From NCBI RefSeq assembly GCF_038751955.1, contig NZ_JBCEXH010000005.1, forward strand, positions 1 through 64,000: a DNA stretch of 64,000 nucleotides. Reading direction: 5' to 3'. The translations under genes were made by a program, and so were the position numbers. Origin of the DNA: Methanocalculus natronophilus (GTDB taxonomy: Archaea; Halobacteriota; Methanomicrobia; Methanomicrobiales; Methanocorpusculaceae). How positions within the stretch are numbered: position 1 is the stretch's first letter; every line of letters begins with the position of its first letter. The notes under the pieces are model-generated. The model searched no databases. It saw only the letters and a list, made by a program, of their open reading frames with translations, and had not been told where the DNA came from. Of the stretch, positions 62,171-64,000 are shown in pieces.

Positions 62171-62483
62171 GGGTAAAACCTCGCATATGGGTACGGCTGA
62201 AGTTGCTGAAGGCTCTGGAGTGAAGGTACTGATACGTCTCTGCCGTTCTACACAATAATTGGAGAGGCGACTATTTCTTCGTACGTATACCGGCATGAAT
62301 GTTCCTGCCTGACACCCCGGTGCCGGGAAGGCAGGCCTCCTGTGCCGGGAAGGGAGTGCAATCACTTTCATGCTCCGGGGTACCGGGTATATGAACCAGG
62401 TCAAAGAGACATACGTTGTAATCCAGGCAATGGAGAAGAGACTCCTCCCACCTGGATTGGAACAGAAAAACAGGTGATATGAT
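62171..62483. other. divergent gap cupin / GyrI-like gene
   Basis: No gene seen. It holds a nested hairpin at 62304-62335 (outer CCTGCCT / AGGCAGG, inner CACC / GGTG) and two copies of TGCCGGGAAGG (62321-62331, 62343-62353). These could be leader structures of the cupin mRNA, which is read to the left. Confidence 0.4.
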
Positions 62484-63083
62484 TTGAAGATCATACTTGA
62501 ACCAGAGATCAGGGACATTGAAGAGAGAACTGTCGCAGCAGTCTCATTTGTCGGCAACTACATTGGAAATCCAGCCGTTTTTGAGCGGCTCTTCAACACG
62601 CTCTTTCACTTTGCAGGGCCGCGGCAGCTGATTCAGCCGGAGACGGTCTTTCTCTCTGCATACTATGATGATCCCGACACAACACCCCCTGAGGATCTGT
62701 TCGTCGATGTCTGCATGACCATTGGACCTGATGTGGTTATCGAAGCTGATCAGAATCAGGGAGAGGCAGAAGGAGAAGGAAAAAGAAAAGGAGAAGGAAA
62801 AGGAAAAGGAGAGTTCCTGCAGGGAGACCAGGACGATCTGCCCGGAGAGATACAGGGAGGAGTTCAGAAGAAGCAGCTTCCGGGGGGCAGGTTCCTCGTT
62901 ATGCGTGTTGAGCTGAACGGGCCGGAGGAGTATGCTCCTGCATGGTACCAATTGGTGGAATCAGCAGCTGAACAGAACCTGGAGCTGGATCTCTCCCGGC
63001 CAGGCTATGAGATCTATCTCAACTCACCAAATGACCATCCGGAAAAGCACCATATCGTGGAGATCAGCCTCGGGCTGAAGTGA
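62484..63083 (+). CDS. GyrI-like small-molecule-binding protein with low-complexity insert
   Basis: A 199-residue protein of the GyrI/AraC-effector-binding fold. The first half (VAAVSFVGNYIGNPAVFERL ... LSAYYDDPDTTPPEDLFVDV) and the second half (GGRFLVMRVELNGPEEYAPA ... YEIYLNS and HIVEISL) are both recognisable. Between them, residues about 92-135, is an insert of alternating Glu/Gly/Lys (EGEGKRKGEGKGKGE) that the fold does not need. TTG start with a good AGGTGAT site 6 bp upstream. Ligand unknown. Confidence 0.78.
   Translation: MKIILEPEIRDIEERTVAAVSFVGNYIGNPAVFERLFNTLFHFAGPRQLIQPETVFLSAYYDDPDTTPPEDLFVDVCMTIGPDVVIEADQNQGEAEGEGKRKGEGKGKGEFLQGDQDDLPGEIQGGVQKKQLPGGRFLVMRVELNGPEEYAPAWYQLVESAAEQNLELDLSRPGYEIYLNSPNDHPEKHHIVEISLGLK
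62767..62813. repeat. 47-bp pure polypurine tract in CDS
   Basis: An unbroken purine run built of GGAAAA/GGAGAA-like hexamers that encodes the Glu-Gly-Lys insert of the GyrI-like protein. Such tracts slip easily in replication; hexamer steps would keep the frame. Confidence 0.9.
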
Positions 63084-63518
63084 ATGGGAAGTGACGGGGG
63101 GGCAGATGTATCCTCCCGTGGTGTATCCTCCCGTGGATAGGAAGACTGAAGGTAAGACCGTGTTCGTGTCAGCTACCGTATTGCTGTATGTGTTCCCGTG
63201 GCTGATACCAGCTGCACCCGGCCAAGGCCCCCCGGTGCACTTTTTTGCATGCAGACTGGCCTGTCTGGGAGACTATGAGTTGATATTATAAGCAAGATAT
63301 TAGTTGGCATATAAATCAAATGGACACCTTTATCGTTCTCTGTACCAATTGGAGATCATGCCCCATCCGGGATCCGGCAATAATGAGATCCCGATCCTGT
63401 ACGTGGATCCCAAACTTTTCAACACATAGGGCATAATCTCTTCACATAATGCTTTTTTCATCAAATCATGGCCGCATGACCAAAAGATCTATATAGTATT
63501 ATTCCCTAATATTATGTC
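63084..63518. other. gap with 15-bp tandem duplication and probable IS left end
   Basis: Two perfect adjacent copies of TGTATCCTCCCGTGG lie at 63107-63121 and 63122-63136. From about 63285 the sequence becomes AT-rich and probably contains the left end and promoter of the insertion sequence (TCTATATAGTATTATTCCC near 63488). I could not fix the terminal inverted repeat, since the right end is outside the window. Confidence 0.4.
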
Positions 63519-64000
63519 ATGGAAGACTGGGCTAAAGAGTGGCTTGCAAAACAGCGCAAGATGGGAAAGAAGTGCCTTGAGATCAAGTATATCCAAGGGA
63601 AACCCTACGTCTATTACTCGACCAGTACATACAACAGGGAAACAAAGAAGACAAAGAAGATCTCGGAATATATCGGGCGACTTACTCAGGACAGAGGTCT
63701 TCTTGTCAAGGGTTCAACCCGCCCGTCTCAGGAGGCTGCTACCACGAATACATCCATTCCAAGACCGCGTTCTGCACATGAATATGGGAACGCAAAACTG
63801 ATGGTTGACGAGGTTCAGGATCTTATTCCCATCGTCACTGAGGCATTCCCTGACCACTGGGAAGAGATTCTCGCCCTTGTCTTCACCCGTGTCTCCGGGT
63901 ATCTGCCTTTGAAACGAGTCAAACCGGCATGGGAGAAACTGGATAATCTGCTGGATATCTCACCGAATTGTTCTCCCAAGAACCTTTCTCTCACACTCCG
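63519..64000 (+). mobile_element. transposase gene, N-terminal part (IS4/IS1634-like), cut by window end
   Basis: From ATG 63519 an open frame runs to the window end: MEDWAKEWLAKQRKMGKKCL, then a beta-rich N-terminal part (YIQGKPYVYYSTSTYNRETK) and SAHEYGNAKLMVDEVQDL, FPDHWEEILALVFTRVSGYL with PLKRVKPAWEKL. This is the N-terminal region of IS4-superfamily DDE transposases common in methanogens. The catalytic core lies outside. No break is seen in the visible 160 codons. Confidence 0.8.

Noticed and set aside
63091-63291. 66-codon ORF with a hydrophobic middle after the GyrI-like gene
   Set aside because: GTG start with no good ribosome site, odd composition, and it runs through the 15-bp tandem duplication.

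Overview
The window looks like a chromosomal segment of a hydrogenotrophic methanogen, most likely in the order Methanomicrobiales. It carries an F420-reducing hydrogenase operon, a tetrahydromethanopterin biosynthesis enzyme (MptA), a long operon of methanogenesis marker proteins built around the MCR activation ATPase AtwA, and archaeal information-processing genes (aIF2-beta with TRAM, Rpo11, aEF1-beta, CDC48, RadB, SRP RNA). Order level is an inference from gene content and protein style; I ran no search. Base composition is moderately GC-rich, with clearly AT-rich promoter gaps.

Layout. 1-5.1 kb: frhADGB and mptA, both on minus. 5.2-9.9 kb: ilvC, a flavodoxin, purL, aIF2-beta and Rpo11. 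9.9-14.6 kb: a minus-strand run of a metallo-beta-lactamase hydrolase, an AAA ATPase, methionine aminopeptidase, an M24 peptidase and a lipoprotein. 14.7-16.2 kb: two small genes, tRNA-Asn, then a scarred accessory stretch with a TTCA microsatellite, a CRISPR relic and a HicBA-type toxin-antitoxin pair. 16.4-19.5 kb: an ABC export-type operon with a surface CARDB-like protein. 19.9-30.8 kb: thiamine salvage (thiM, thiE), hxlB, an NSS transporter, CDC48, larC-radB, dapF, ribose-1,5-bisphosphate isomerase and a HAD phosphatase.

30.8-38.1 kb is the core methanogenesis-related operon: atwA, mmp3, mmp6, mmp5, mmp15, mmp17, mmp7 and an AhpD-like gene, packed with overlaps or tiny gaps. It is thought to build or activate methyl-coenzyme M reductase. 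38.1-44.3 kb is less ordinary: an asparagine-synthase-like protein lacking its catalytic Cys, a secreted PKD protein translationally coupled to a large protein of tandem beta-rich repeats, zinc ribbon and Yip1-like membrane domain, and a MerR-like regulator. 44.3-50.4 kb holds an HD phosphohydrolase, a tRNA methylthiotransferase, a DUF523/DUF1722 protein and a Zn/Mn uptake operon with its DtxR-like regulator. 50.7-62.5 kb is mixed: HEAT, DASS transporter, two small HTH regulators behind a perfect palindrome, a PLD-family protein, a probable methanofuran kinase, a zinc finger plus aEF1-beta, malate dehydrogenase, SRP RNA, a zinc-ribbon methyltransferase, tRNA-CAT and surface or membrane proteins. 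The right edge enters an insertion sequence.

I do not see a complete new defence or mobile system. The best leads for something undescribed are the repeat/zinc-ribbon/Yip1 protein with its 19-bp in-gene duplication (a possible on/off switch), the catalytically altered asparagine-synthase-like protein, the CRISPR relic, a dispersed 52-bp repeat pair, and several palindromic or hairpin control sites.
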